Shown here: positions 18,400-27,179 of the stretch, piece by piece | Numbering within the stretch: the first letter of the stretch is position 1 | Layout: every line of letters starts with the position of its first letter | Source: Spirosoma telluris | GTDB lineage: Bacteria > Bacteroidota > Bacteroidia > Cytophagales > Spirosomataceae | Direction: 5' to 3' | Length of the DNA: 64,000 nt | NCBI GenBank assembly: GCA_003259005.1 | Contig: QLII01000001.1 | Coordinates: 8,594,029 to 8,658,028 of the forward strand | Made by a program: the position numbers and the translations under genes | Notes under the pieces: generated by a model | The model's database searches: none | What the model was told of the DNA's origin: nothing | The model's input: only the letters and a program-made list of their open reading frames with translations

Positions 18400-19401
18400 A
18401 TGAATTTTACCCATTTCGTTGGTATTGATGTCTCTAAAGACACCCTTGATTTTGCCGTTGTGATCAGCAATAAAGTTGTCTTTCATCAGCGGGTGAGCAA
18501 CGACAAAAAAGGCATTACTCAGTTCCTCAAAGAGCTTCGCAAACAAACCAAAGCCAAACTGGTCGATTGCCTATTTTGCCTGGAGTTTACAGGTATCTAT
18601 AATAACCCTTTACTAAATGCTCTCCACTCCCAAACATCAATTTGGGTCGAGCGGGCAGCTCATATTAAAGACAGTTTGGGCTTATGCCGGGGTAAAACCG
18701 ACAAACTCGATTCAAAACGCATTGCCTTATTTGCCTATAAAAACCGCGAAGATGCCCGCCTGTGGGCACCCCCACGCCAGGTTATCAGCAAGTTAGATCG
18801 ACTCACCGCCCAACGGGCTCGCTTGACCAAGGCCATCAAACTGTTAAAGACTCCTCTATCTAACACCGAAGGATTTATCAGCAAGGATGATCAAAAAGCC
18901 AATCTGCAAGCTTGCCAACAGTCCCTAAAAGCGCTCAAATCAGATTTGAAAGCCACGGATAAATCAATTGCTGAGGTGATTGAAAGTGATGCTGAACTCA
19001 AGCACCTATTCGAGCGAGTGACCTCCATTAAAGGCATCAGCCAGACGACAGCAGTTGAAGTGATCATTACGAGTAACGAGTTTAAGAGCATTACAGACCC
19101 TAAGAAGTATGCTTGTTATGCGGGTGTTGTTCCCTTTGAGCACAGCTCAGGCCAGCGCAAAGGGAAAGCAAAAGTGAGTCAGATGGCGAATAAAAAAGTC
19201 AAGTCATTACTCCATTTAGCAGCCTTGTCGGCCATACAACATTGTCAAGAACTGAAGCTTTATTACGAACGAAAAGTAGCGGCCGGCAAGAACAAAATGC
19301 TCGTCATTAACAACGTGCGCAATAAGCTCGTGCTCCGAATTTTCGCCTGCGTTCGAGATGATCGAAATTATGACGAAAATTATACGCATTCGCTTGCGTA
19401 G
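18400..19401 (+). CDS. IS110-family transposase/recombinase
   Basis: 333 residues, intact. The N-terminal DEDD RuvC-like domain shows FVGIDVSKDTLDFAV (first Asp), CLEFTGIYNN (Glu) and GKTDKLDSKRIALFAYK (Asp pair). A central coiled region follows. The C-terminal Tnp_20 domain shows ITSIKGISQTTAVEVI and CYAGVVPFEHSSGQRKGKAK with the serine proposed to attack DNA in this family. These enzymes recombine a circular donor with a target guided by a bridge RNA from the non-coding end. Start at MNFTHFVGIDVS is preferred over an upstream in-frame ATG that would run into the candidate RNA. No frame break, so possibly active. Confidence 0.92.
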   Translation: MNFTHFVGIDVSKDTLDFAVVISNKVVFHQRVSNDKKGITQFLKELRKQTKAKLVDCLFCLEFTGIYNNPLLNALHSQTSIWVERAAHIKDSLGLCRGKTDKLDSKRIALFAYKNREDARLWAPPRQVISKLDRLTAQRARLTKAIKLLKTPLSNTEGFISKDDQKANLQACQQSLKALKSDLKATDKSIAEVIESDAELKHLFERVTSIKGISQTTAVEVIITSNEFKSITDPKKYACYAGVVPFEHSSGQRKGKAKVSQMANKKVKSLLHLAALSAIQHCQELKLYYERKVAAGKNKMLVINNVRNKLVLRIFACVRDDRNYDENYTHSLA

Positions 19402-19412
19402 ATCATAGAAAT

Positions 19413-19437
19413 CGGCCCCGATTATCCATTATTCATT
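19413..19437. repeat. Remainder of the right arm of the split palindrome
   Basis: CGGCCCCGATTATCCATTAT and the next five bases complement 18064-18088 with one mismatch. Together with 18139-18155 it makes up the full right arm of the pre-insertion palindrome. Confidence 0.85.
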
Positions 19438-19451
19438 TACCATAAACCCTT

Positions 19452-20726
19452 ATGCAACTCGAACCCGAACATATTGCTGAATATAACCAGTCGCAGTTGG
19501 AAGGTCACCAACGGAAATTGTCGTACTGGACACAGGAGGTCGCTACGGCTGAGCCGATTATTCAGAAACTGATTGATTTTCAGATTGCGATTCCAAGCTG
19601 GGCGCTGGGCACCGGTGGCACACGCTTTGGCCGTTTTCCGGGCGGAGGAGAACCTCGTTCGCTGGAAGAGAAAATTGCCGATGTGGGTCTGCTACATGCC
19701 CTAAACCGGGCTAGTGGGGCCATCTCCCTGCACATTCCCTGGGATATCCCAACCGACCCTGAGGCTATTAAACAACTGGCAGCCAGGCACGGATTACGAT
19801 TCGATGCGGTGAACTCGAATACGTTTCAGGATCAACCTGATCAGTCGTTAAGCTATAAATTTGGCTCGTTGCAGCATACCGATCCGGCTATTCGTCAGCA
19901 GGCTATCGACCACAACATCGAGGTTATCCGGCATGGCGTGGCGCTGGGGTCGGATGCCTTGACGGTCTGGTTGTCAGACGGTTCGTGCTTTCCCGGTCAA
20001 CTTAATTTTCGTAAAGCGTTTGACAGAACGTTGTCGAGCCTGGAAGAAATCTACGCAGCTCTGCCCGACAACTGGAAACTGTTTGTAGAATACAAAGCAT
20101 TTGAGCCGAATTTCTATTCAATGACCGTTGGCGATTGGGGTAGCAGTTTTCTGTATGCGAACAAACTCGGACCGAAAGCTTATACGCTTGTGGATTTGGG
20201 TCACCATCTGCCTAATGCCAACATCGAACAAATAGTAGCAATTCTATTGCATCAGGGCAAACTGGGTGGATTCCACTTCAACGATTCTAAATATGGCGAT
20301 GACGACCTGACGGCTGGTAGTATCAAGCCCTACCAACTATTCCTGATCTTTACCGAACTAGTCGATGGATTGGATGCCCGGGGTATGAATCACGCCAAAG
20401 ACCTGGGCTGGATGATTGATGCCAGCCACAATGTAAAAGACCCGCTCGAAGATCTTCTCCAGTCGGTAGAAGCAATTCAACTGGCTTACGCACAGGCTTT
20501 ATTGGTAGATCGTACTTCGCTGGAAGAAGCCCGCGAAGCCAACGACCCCGTTCGTGCCCAGGAAATTCTACAGGATGCTTTCCGGACAGATGTGCGCCCC
20601 TTAGTGGCCGAAGCCCGTCGTCGGGCTGGTGCCGCATTGAACCCGCTGGGGTTATATCGCCAGTTGAATGTTCGTCAACAGCTCATCGGTGAGCGGGGCG
20701 CTAAAACAGTAACAACGGGACTGTAA
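19452..20726 (+). CDS. rhaI: L-rhamnose isomerase (TIM-barrel, RhaI type)
   Basis: Converts L-rhamnose to L-rhamnulose. 424 residues, intact, of the short RhaI group and not the E. coli RhaA type. Visible metal-site segments of the TIM barrel: LFVEYKAFEPNFYS (Glu), TLVDLGHHLPNANIEQI (Asp/His), GFHFNDSKYGDDDL (His and Asp pair) and LGWMIDASHNVKDPLE. N-terminal IPSWALGTGGTRFGRFPG is typical of this isomerase group. Second metabolic gene of the rha operon, just behind the IS110 element; expression may now depend on read-through or on a promoter within the element. Confidence 0.9.
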   Translation: MQLEPEHIAEYNQSQLEGHQRKLSYWTQEVATAEPIIQKLIDFQIAIPSWALGTGGTRFGRFPGGGEPRSLEEKIADVGLLHALNRASGAISLHIPWDIPTDPEAIKQLAARHGLRFDAVNSNTFQDQPDQSLSYKFGSLQHTDPAIRQQAIDHNIEVIRHGVALGSDALTVWLSDGSCFPGQLNFRKAFDRTLSSLEEIYAALPDNWKLFVEYKAFEPNFYSMTVGDWGSSFLYANKLGPKAYTLVDLGHHLPNANIEQIVAILLHQGKLGGFHFNDSKYGDDDLTAGSIKPYQLFLIFTELVDGLDARGMNHAKDLGWMIDASHNVKDPLEDLLQSVEAIQLAYAQALLVDRTSLEEAREANDPVRAQEILQDAFRTDVRPLVAEARRRAGAALNPLGLYRQLNVRQQLIGERGAKTVTTGL

Positions 20727-20730
20727 ACCA

Positions 20731-20805
20731 ATGATGAATGATAAATGATGAATGAGTTTACCTAGACCATTTGTTATTGATCATTCATCATTCATAATTC
20801 ATCAT
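20731..20805. repeat. Imperfect 25-bp inverted repeat, ATGATGAATGA type
   Basis: ATGATGAATGATAAATGATG (from 20731) to 20755 faces the complement 20781-20805. It lies between rhaI and rhaB and ends two bases before the rhaB ATG, so it could mask the start when folded. Related to the TAATGAATAATG family. Confidence 0.75.
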
Positions 20806-20807
20806 TT

Positions 20808-22202
20808 ATGAATGTCATTGCCATTTTCGACATCGGTAAGACCAATAAGAAGCTATTTCTCTTCGACGAACACTATCGAATTGTCTGGGAAAAATCGGAG
20901 CAGTTTGAGGAGATAACCGATGAGGATGGTGACTCGTGCGATGATCTGGACCGGCTTACAAACTGGGTAACTGCATCACTAGCGGAGGTCATGGCCTTGC
21001 CTGAATTCACCGTAAAGGCTGTAAACGTATCGGCTTACGGGGCTAGTTTGGTATACATCGACCAAGCTGGTCAGCCAATTGCACCTTTATACAACTATCT
21101 TAAAGCCTATCCTGACAAATTATTGCACCAGCTTTTCGATGCCTACGGGGGCGAATCGGCGCTAACCCGGCAAACGGCGTCTCCTTCGCTGGGTAGTTTG
21201 AATTCGGGCCTTCAGTTGTATCGACTCAAATATGAGCAGCCTGATTTGTTTGCGAAACTGGGTTTTGCGCTGCATCTGCCCCAATACATAAGTCACGTGA
21301 TTAGCAGCTGGCCCGTGTCCGATTTGACTAGCATCGGATGCCATACTATGCTCTGGGACTTTGATCGTCAGGCCTACCACCAGTGGGTTATGGACGAAAA
21401 ACTTGATACGCGTCTGGCGCCCATTGTTGCTTCCGATTTCACTCGTCTGACGGTTGTGGGCGGTGATACTGTGCCGGTTGGTGTTGGACTTCATGATAGC
21501 TCGTCGGCGTTGATTCCCTATCTGGCCTCGTTTCAGGAGCCCTTTGTGCTCATTTCGACCGGAACCTGGTGCGTGAGTATGAACCCTTTCAATAGTCGCC
21601 CATTAACGCCGGAAGAGTTGCAGTACGACTGTCTGAACTACATGCATTACAAAGGGCAGCCCGTGAAATCGGCTCGCTTATTTGCGGGCTACGAACATGA
21701 ACAGCAGGTCAAACGGCTGGCTGAGCATTTTCAGGTGCCCGTTGGTCAGTACAAGCAGGTGGCCTACCATCCTGAAATCATTGACCAGTTACGTCATCGG
21801 GCCAGTCAGGTAACTACAGAACAGGATGCGAAAGGGAACCAGCTCCTGTCGATGAAAGGGTCGCTGTTTGGGCAACGAAATCTTGCTGAATTTGACACCT
21901 ACGAAGAAGCCTATCATCAGCTTATCCTAGACATTATATCGCAGCAGTTGATATCGACCAATCTGGTGCTGGCAGGCTCACCGGTGAAGCGCATTTTTGT
22001 GGATGGGGGTTTTGGTAAAAATCCGATCTACATGAACCTTCTGGCTACTGCGTTCCCGGCCATCGAAGTCTATGCCGCATCGGTTGCGCAGGCATCCTCA
22101 CTGGGTGCTGCCCTGGCCATACACCATGAATGGAATTCATATCCGCTACCCGGCGATTGCGTCGAATTGAAGAAATATACCGCTCACGCTGTTGCGCATT
22201 AA
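20808..22202 (+). CDS. rhaB: Rhamnulokinase (FGGY carbohydrate kinase)
   Basis: Phosphorylates L-rhamnulose to rhamnulose-1-phosphate with ATP. 464 residues, intact. FGGY features: N-terminal phosphate loop IAIFDIGKTNKKLFLFDEHY, sugar-binding VSAYGASLVYID, the domain II ATP motif VLISTGTWCVSMNPF and the adenosine motif IFVDGGFGKNPIYMNLLA. GKTNKK in place of the usual DxGTSS is common in Bacteroidota sugar kinases of this kind. Specificity is inferred from its place between the rhamnose isomerase and the mutarotase. Confidence 0.88.
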   Translation: MNVIAIFDIGKTNKKLFLFDEHYRIVWEKSEQFEEITDEDGDSCDDLDRLTNWVTASLAEVMALPEFTVKAVNVSAYGASLVYIDQAGQPIAPLYNYLKAYPDKLLHQLFDAYGGESALTRQTASPSLGSLNSGLQLYRLKYEQPDLFAKLGFALHLPQYISHVISSWPVSDLTSIGCHTMLWDFDRQAYHQWVMDEKLDTRLAPIVASDFTRLTVVGGDTVPVGVGLHDSSSALIPYLASFQEPFVLISTGTWCVSMNPFNSRPLTPEELQYDCLNYMHYKGQPVKSARLFAGYEHEQQVKRLAEHFQVPVGQYKQVAYHPEIIDQLRHRASQVTTEQDAKGNQLLSMKGSLFGQRNLAEFDTYEEAYHQLILDIISQQLISTNLVLAGSPVKRIFVDGGFGKNPIYMNLLATAFPAIEVYAASVAQASSLGAALAIHHEWNSYPLPGDCVELKKYTAHAVAH

Positions 22203-22234
22203 TTGTAGAGACGCGATCCCTTATGTCTCTACAA
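22203..22234. repeat. 10-bp hairpin, TTGTAGAGAC family
   Basis: TTGTAGAGAC (22203-22212) and GTCTCTACAA (22225-22234), loop 12 bases, directly after rhaB. Possible transcript-end or processing hairpin; no T tract. Confidence 0.75.
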
Positions 22235-22248
22235 TCCCTCGATAGATC

Positions 22249-23397
22249 ATGACATTCAGATTCTCAGTCATCCGCATTTTACTGCTGACTTTCTCGGTAA
22301 TCTTAACCGTACAAGCGCAGAAACTTCCGGGCAAAAAGGAGATCATCGCCAAAATGACGTTGGCAAACGATTATTTCATGAAGACCTGGCCCGATCCCGG
22401 CAAGGAAATCGTGACCAACAAAACCCGACCCAGCAACATCTGGACACGGGCCGTGTATTACGAGGGGCTGATGGCGTTATATGGCATCGACAAACAGAAA
22501 GCGTATTACGATTATGCTATTGAATGGGGTGAAAAACACCATTGGGGCCTCCGAAGTGGAATAAACTCTCGCAATGCTGACGATCAGTGCTGTGGACAAA
22601 CGTACATCGACCTGTACCTGATTGATCGGGCTACCGGCCGTCTTAAGCCCGAGCGCCTTCAGGCCATCAAAACGTCGATTGACGGGATGGTGAAAAGCGA
22701 TAAAGTCGACGATTGGAATTGGATTGATGCCTTGCAGATGGCCATGCCCGTGTTTGCCCAACTAGGCGTACTTGAAAAAGATCCTATCTATTTCGAGAAG
22801 ATGTACCAGATGTATATCTATTCGAAAACGAAACAGGGTGGTAACGGGCTGTATAATCCCGAAGATCATTTGTGGTGGCGGGATAAGGATTTCGTGCCGC
22901 CCTACAAAGAGCCCAATGGACAGGATTGTTATTGGGCGCGGGGGAATGGCTGGGTTGTGGCTGCCTTAGTCCGGGTACTCGACATCCTGCCAAAAAACGC
23001 CCCACACCGGGAGGAGTATGAAAAAACTTACCTGGAGATGATAAAAGCCCTGGTTCCCCTGCAACGTCCGGATGGCTACTGGAATGTAAGCCTGCATGAC
23101 CCTACCAATTATGGCGGCAAAGAACTCACCGGAACGGCCTTATTCGTTTATGGGATGGCCTGGGGCATTAATCATGAGTTGCTGGATGGCAAAACGTATC
23201 GTCCTGTTATTGCGAAAGCCTGGAATGCGATGGCTACCGATTCGGTGCACTCAAACGGCTTCCTGGGCTACGTGCAGGGAACTGGCAAAGAGCCCAAAGA
23301 TGGCCAGCCTGTAACTTACGAAAGTAAGCCCGATTTTGAAGACTACGGTCTCGGTTGTTTTCTACTGGCAGGAACGGAGTTGTGTAAACTGAACTAG
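22249..23397 (+). CDS. Glycoside hydrolase family 105, unsaturated rhamnogalacturonyl hydrolase
   Basis: 382 residues with a signal peptide (VIRILLLTFSVILTVQAQ), so periplasmic or exported. The (alpha/alpha)6-barrel marks of GH105 are visible: IWTRAVYYEGLMALYG, NSRNADDQCCGQTYIDLY, DDWNWIDALQMAMPVFAQLG, YWARGNGWVVAALVRVLDIL and GKELTGTALFVYGMAWGI. The enzyme removes the unsaturated galacturonate from pectin-derived disaccharides, freeing L-rhamnose. Its place between rhaB and rhaM ties rhamnogalacturonan breakdown to rhamnose catabolism. Confidence 0.9.
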   Translation: MTFRFSVIRILLLTFSVILTVQAQKLPGKKEIIAKMTLANDYFMKTWPDPGKEIVTNKTRPSNIWTRAVYYEGLMALYGIDKQKAYYDYAIEWGEKHHWGLRSGINSRNADDQCCGQTYIDLYLIDRATGRLKPERLQAIKTSIDGMVKSDKVDDWNWIDALQMAMPVFAQLGVLEKDPIYFEKMYQMYIYSKTKQGGNGLYNPEDHLWWRDKDFVPPYKEPNGQDCYWARGNGWVVAALVRVLDILPKNAPHREEYEKTYLEMIKALVPLQRPDGYWNVSLHDPTNYGGKELTGTALFVYGMAWGINHELLDGKTYRPVIAKAWNAMATDSVHSNGFLGYVQGTGKEPKDGQPVTYESKPDFEDYGLGCFLLAGTELCKLN

Positions 23398-23403
23398 TTT
23401 GAC

Positions 23404-23474
23404 GTTTGAGGTTCGAAGTTGGCTGACGCAATGTCTGGTTTGCACCAACCAACTTCAAACCTCGAACCTCAAAC
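23404..23474. repeat. Inverted repeat between GH105 gene and rhaM
   Basis: GTTTGAGGTTCGAAGTTGG (23404-23422) faces CCAACTTCAAACCTCGAACC and the next bases to 23474; the right arm carries a seven-base extra segment. Confidence 0.75.
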
Positions 23475-23483
23475 ACGAAAACT

Positions 23484-23798
23484 ATGGAAGAAGTCGCCTT
23501 TACAATGAAACTGAAGCCGGGTGTTGAGGCAGAGTATCAACGCCGTCATGACGAAATATGGCCGGAGCTAACGGCTGCCCTGGTTGACGCAGGTGTTCGT
23601 GATTACTCGATCTTTCTCGACCGCACTACGGGAACGCTATTTGCTGTTCAGAAACGAGTTGATAACCACACCGTTGCGGAGTTGCCAGGTTTACCCGTCA
23701 TGAAACGCTGGTGGGCATACATGGCTGATTTGATGGAAACTAATCCCGATAACTCGCCGGTTGCTGCCCCGTTGGAGCGGGTGTTTCATCAGGAATAA
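23484..23798 (+). CDS. rhaM: L-rhamnose mutarotase
   Basis: 104 residues, the standard size. It interconverts the alpha and beta anomers of L-rhamnose. The family pattern is clear: EVAFTMKLKPGVEAEYQRRH, DEIWPELTAALVDAGVRDYS with the catalytic His/Tyr region, and the end block MKRWWAYMADLMETNPDN. Last gene of the rha cluster; a terminator follows at once. Confidence 0.93.
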   Translation: MEEVAFTMKLKPGVEAEYQRRHDEIWPELTAALVDAGVRDYSIFLDRTTGTLFAVQKRVDNHTVAELPGLPVMKRWWAYMADLMETNPDNSPVAAPLERVFHQE

Positions 23799-23831
23799 GC
23801 TGTTGGGGACTGATCCAGTCCCCAACAGCTT
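23797..23831. terminator. 15-bp perfect hairpin at the end of the rha operon
   Basis: AAGCTGTTGGGGACT pairs with AGTCCCCAACAGCTT across a five-base loop. It overlaps the last base pair of rhaM's stop and lies 22 bases before the end of the opposing gene, so it may serve both. Confidence 0.88.
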
Positions 23832-23852
23832 CGACAGAAATAAAAAGTAGCT

Positions 23853-24779
23853 TTAAGGCAAGTCCGCCAGCCATTGCTGCGCAAACAAACGGGCTTCGGT
23901 GACCGGCTCTTTACCCAGCCGGTACAGAAATTTCCACTCGGCAGGTTTGCGTTGGTAAAGTGGATTGGCGAACTCCTGTTTGTAGCCCATGGGTACCAGA
24001 CGAGCCTCAAAATCAACGGTTTCGGTTAGAGCAATAAAATCCTGCAACCGCTTCTTGAGTAATGGCCGAAAATCGGCGTGGGCGTCGAACTCAGCTTTCT
24101 GCTTTCGTTGCTGGGCCAACTGGTCCTTATCTACAGTAGCCGAAGCATTTGATTGGTTTAAGTTGGCCTGAGCTTGGTCTTTGAGTGAAGCCAGATACTG
24201 CTTTTTAAACTCCGCCGGAGGTAGATTCAGCATCTTTTTTAGCACGGCTATATGGTTCGCCTTGTTTGCCCGTTCATTGCCTGATAGCGAGGCTAGTTCC
24301 TGCTCTTCCTGCGACAATTGCGCCCGAACGGCTAGTTGCAACATGCCTGGGTCCATTTGTGCAAATGCCTGATCCAGCGATGCCATTTGGGTTTTTAGCG
24401 ATGCTTTGTCTGCTTCCTGGGCCTGTTGCTGTTTAGCCAACCCCTCGTTCGTGTACGACTCATCATATGGGTAATACGTTCGTACATCCTGAAGCCATTC
24501 CTGTTTAAACGTTGACGACTCGACGTAAGCCCGAACAACCTTGCCCAAAGCCTTTACAGTTGCACCCCTGGATGACTCAGGAAGGCGACGTGCCATCTGA
24601 CGCATGGAAGCGGTTGCGGTGAAGAAGAACCATTTCGATTCTTTGAGATTCAGCAGAACATCCTGACGGAGTTTGCCGGTTTGGATACTTAAATCGGTCA
24701 TTACGTCACCAGAACGGGCAGCTACCAGCCAGTAGCTAACTGCCAGCGTGAGAAGGGTAAGTTGTTTTATCGATTTCAT
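23853..24779 (-). CDS. Secreted hypothetical protein
   Basis: 308 residues, not recognised. It begins MKSIKQLTLLTLAVSYWLVAA, a plausible signal peptide. The rest is helical and charged, with Gln/Lys-rich stretches suited to coiled coil (EGLAKQQQAQEADKASLKTQ; SQEEQELASLSGNERANKAN) and a C-terminal block QDFIALTETVDFEARLVPMG then YQRKPAEWKFLYRLGKEP. The last part suggests a DUF-type domain that responds to a partner, but I cannot name it. Intact; alone on its strand beside a separate lipoprotein gene. Confidence 0.6.
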   Translation of the reverse strand: MKSIKQLTLLTLAVSYWLVAARSGDVMTDLSIQTGKLRQDVLLNLKESKWFFFTATASMRQMARRLPESSRGATVKALGKVVRAYVESSTFKQEWLQDVRTYYPYDESYTNEGLAKQQQAQEADKASLKTQMASLDQAFAQMDPGMLQLAVRAQLSQEEQELASLSGNERANKANHIAVLKKMLNLPPAEFKKQYLASLKDQAQANLNQSNASATVDKDQLAQQRKQKAEFDAHADFRPLLKKRLQDFIALTETVDFEARLVPMGYKQEFANPLYQRKPAEWKFLYRLGKEPVTEARLFAQQWLADLP

Positions 24780-24837
24780 GATACGTTAAAAGAGAAAGAG
24801 TTCGTGAGGAAGCGGATGCATAGAAACCTGTTCCAAT

Positions 24838-25344
24838 CTATAATGCCTTCCAGGTCATAATGGTCTTATAAGACTGCCCAGGCTCATTGACCGATAGTTC
24901 AACCTTCAGACCATTAGCCGATGCTTCCATCACTTTCCAGTCCGACATATCAGTAGCGTCGCTATCTTTTGTGATGTGAATGATTTTCGTTTGCTCATTG
25001 TACGTCCAGTGGCTGGGTTTAATGGCCGATGGATCTGATTCGTCGTCGGAGCAGGAGAGTTGACCATTACTGCCGGATAAAGTCCCGTTCTTCTCGAAAA
25101 CAATCGTGTTGTCTTTGTCACAGGCACGAAGGAAAACGGTAAGATCGGTATCTAGTTTGCCATCACCATCCAGGTCAATAGCGGGATCAACCTGAAAGGA
25201 GGTCATGATCAGATTCTTGCCAACAAAAGCGGGTGTCGAGCTGTTGTTGGCGGGCTGTACGCCATCGTCTCCTTTCTTACAGGACGAAGTTACCAGCGAA
25301 AGAGTGGCTATGGCAGCCAGCAGGCATGTAGTAAAGCGTTTCAT
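24838..25344 (-). CDS. Lipoprotein with calcium-loop-like motif (paralogue of 47544-48050)
   Basis: 168 residues from MKRFTTCLLAAIATLSLV, with a lipobox-like TSSC at about residue 22. The mature part contains AIDLDGDGKLDTDL, an Asp-rich loop of the DxDxDG calcium-binding kind, and a lipocalin-like strand pattern ending in KTIMTWKAL. The protein at 47544-48050 shares the layout VG..MxSFxxxPAIDxDGDGKxDxDL, ACDxDNxIVF and the final MxWKA. Function unknown; an outer-surface or periplasmic lipid-anchored protein is inferred. An upstream in-frame start is ignored because the signal begins here. Confidence 0.65.
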   Translation of the reverse strand: MKRFTTCLLAAIATLSLVTSSCKKGDDGVQPANNSSTPAFVGKNLIMTSFQVDPAIDLDGDGKLDTDLTVFLRACDKDNTIVFEKNGTLSGSNGQLSCSDDESDPSAIKPSHWTYNEQTKIIHITKDSDATDMSDWKVMEASANGLKVELSVNEPGQSYKTIMTWKAL

Positions 25345-25641
25345 TGTATCGTGTTGTTTACAGTTGAAAAAGAGGATGTTGTTGACAGGTGCCATCTGGA
25401 TTACCTGATTGACTGGACAAAGTTGTCGCAGTATGGAGGTTTCTCCCAGGCTCAGTTTAGTCAAGCGGCAAAAGCATGGAGTGAGGTGGTACAAACGAAT
25501 GATAAAACGGTGGAGTCGCTTGTCTGCCCAATTAGTCGTCATTCCCTTACTTTATTTCCCGCTGGTTTAGATTTTGCAAACAACCCGCTACTTCGGGAGT
25601 TCGAAAGCTATAGCGATTCAATCGACTCAACCTAAAACGAT
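25345..25641. other. Divergent spacer, no gene seen
   Basis: About 300 bases between the lipoprotein gene and paoA. A short open frame here has no recognisable features and lies over the promoter space of both genes. No clear repeat. Confidence 0.4.
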
Positions 25642-26172
25642 ATGACTCTTACTGATGAATCACCCCCGATGGTTAACCAGGCTCCATCGGTGCCCGCTAC
25701 CCAAACCGTTACGCTAACCGTCAATGGGACTGCTGTTGAGTTACAGCTAGCCCCCTGGACGAGTCTGCTCGATGCCCTGCGCGAGTACATGCAGTTGACC
25801 GGTACCAAAAAAGGCTGCGATCATGGGCAATGTGGAGCCTGCACGGTGCTTGTGAATGGCAAACGCATTAACTCCTGCCTAACGCTGGCCATTATGCAGG
25901 AAGGTAACTCGATTACGACCATTGAAGGACTGGCCCAGCCGGAAGGTTTACTTCCCATTCAGCAGGCCTTCATTGATCACGACGCCTTTCAATGTGGTTA
26001 TTGCACACCGGGGCAGATTTGCTCGGCGGTTGGATTGATGAACGAAGGGCACGCGAAAACAACCGATGATATCCGCGAATTGATGAGCGGAAATATCTGT
26101 CGTTGTGGAGCCTATACCAATATTGTTGACGCCATTCAGGCCGTTATGCACCCTCAACCAGACAAGCTATGA
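25642..26172 (+). CDS. paoA: Aldehyde oxidoreductase iron-sulfur subunit, PaoA type
   Basis: 176 residues with two [2Fe-2S] centres. The N-terminal ferredoxin-like cluster is KGCDHGQCGACTVLVNGKRI followed by NSCLTL; the C-terminal four-helix cluster is FQCGYCTPGQICSA and GNICRCGAYTNI. It passes electrons from the molybdenum subunit to the FAD subunit. A Pro-rich N-terminus (PPMVNQAPSVPATQ) is unlike a clear Tat signal, so location is uncertain. Its stop overlaps the paoB ATG. Confidence 0.9.
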   Translation: MTLTDESPPMVNQAPSVPATQTVTLTVNGTAVELQLAPWTSLLDALREYMQLTGTKKGCDHGQCGACTVLVNGKRINSCLTLAIMQEGNSITTIEGLAQPEGLLPIQQAFIDHDAFQCGYCTPGQICSAVGLMNEGHAKTTDDIRELMSGNICRCGAYTNIVDAIQAVMHPQPDKL

Positions 26173-27178
26173 TTAATTTTGACTACACCCGGGCTGATGG
26201 CGTGACCAGTGCCGTGCGTGATCGGGCATCGGAGCTGACGGCTAAATTCATTGCGGGAGGCACCAATCTGATTGACCTGATGAAGGAAAATGTGGAGCGG
26301 CCGACACGACTGATCGACATCAACCGTCTCCCACTGGCTACGATTACTGAAACAGAAGGGGGAGGGTTACGATTAGGAGCCCTGATGACCAATGCCGATA
26401 CCGCTTATGACAAGCAGGTGTCCAAACGGTACCCGTTGTTATCGCAGGCGATTCTGGCCGGGGCATCGGCCCAGTTACGCAATATGGCAACGGATGGCGG
26501 CAACCTGATGCAACGAACGCGCTGCTATTACTTCTATGATGTAGCCACTCCCTGCAACAAGCGCGAACCCGGTTCCGGCTGTTCGGCGATTAATGGATTC
26601 AATCGAATTCATGCCATTTTGGGTACTGAAGCCGGAACGCCAGACCGGTCAATACACTGCATTGCTACCCATCCGTCGGATATGTGTGTCGCATTGGCGG
26701 CTCTGGAAGCTGTTGTGCGGGTAACGGGTCCAGACGGGGATCGGACAATTCCATTTGCCGAATTTCATCGGCTTCCCGGCAATACGCCCCATATCGACAA
26801 TACGCTGAAGGACGATGAGCTGATTACCGCCATCGACCTGCCTGCCAATGGTTTTTCGAAAAACTATGCTTACCTCAAACTTCGTGATCGGACATCCTAT
26901 GCCTTTGCGCTGGTATCGGTGGCAGCAGCACTGGAGATGGAAGACGGACGCATAACGGATGCCCGGATTGCACTGGGGGGGTAGCGCACAAACCGTGGAG
27001 ACGGCCTGAAATCGAAGCAACGTTAGCCGGTAAGGCGCCCTCAAAAGCCGATTTTCAGGACGTTGCCGAAGCACTTCTCGAAGGAGCCCAGGGCTTTGGA
27101 CACAATACATTTAAGATTGAATTAGCCAAGCGCGCCATTGTGCGGGCATTGTCACAGGCAGCTAAACTGAACCAGTAG
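26169..27178 (+). CDS. paoB: Aldehyde oxidoreductase FAD subunit, PaoB type, one frame break
   Basis: About 336 residues after repair. The FAD site is KFIAGGTNLIDLMKENVERP and LRNMATDGGNLMQRTRC. The extra segment CYYFYDVATPCNKREPGSGC carries three cysteines (a fourth nearby is not certain), as in PaoB where it binds a [4Fe-4S] cluster lacking in most xanthine dehydrogenases. The frame breaks in the run of seven G at 26975-26981; one G gives IALGGVAHKPWRRPEIE. Stop and paoC start are one base apart. Confidence 0.88.
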
Positions 27179-27179
27179 T

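Larger units (their letters stand above)
18156..19413 (+). mobile_element. IS110-family insertion sequence, about 1258 bp
   Basis: The borders come from the interrupted palindrome: deleting 18156-19413 (or 18155-19412; a single C is shared) joins CCGCACGGGC to GGCCCCGATTATCC and restores a 41-bp inverted repeat with one mismatch. The element has no terminal inverted repeats and no target duplication beyond one base, as expected for IS110. Contents: 244 bases of non-coding left end with three hairpins, one DEDD transposase gene, and a right end of only about 12 bases after the stop codon. It lies between the first and second genes of the rhamnose operon in the same orientation. Confidence 0.9.

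Noticed and set aside
25351..25635. 94-residue open frame upstream of paoA
   Set aside because: It overlaps the divergent promoter space and the lipoprotein gene end, with no protein-like features.
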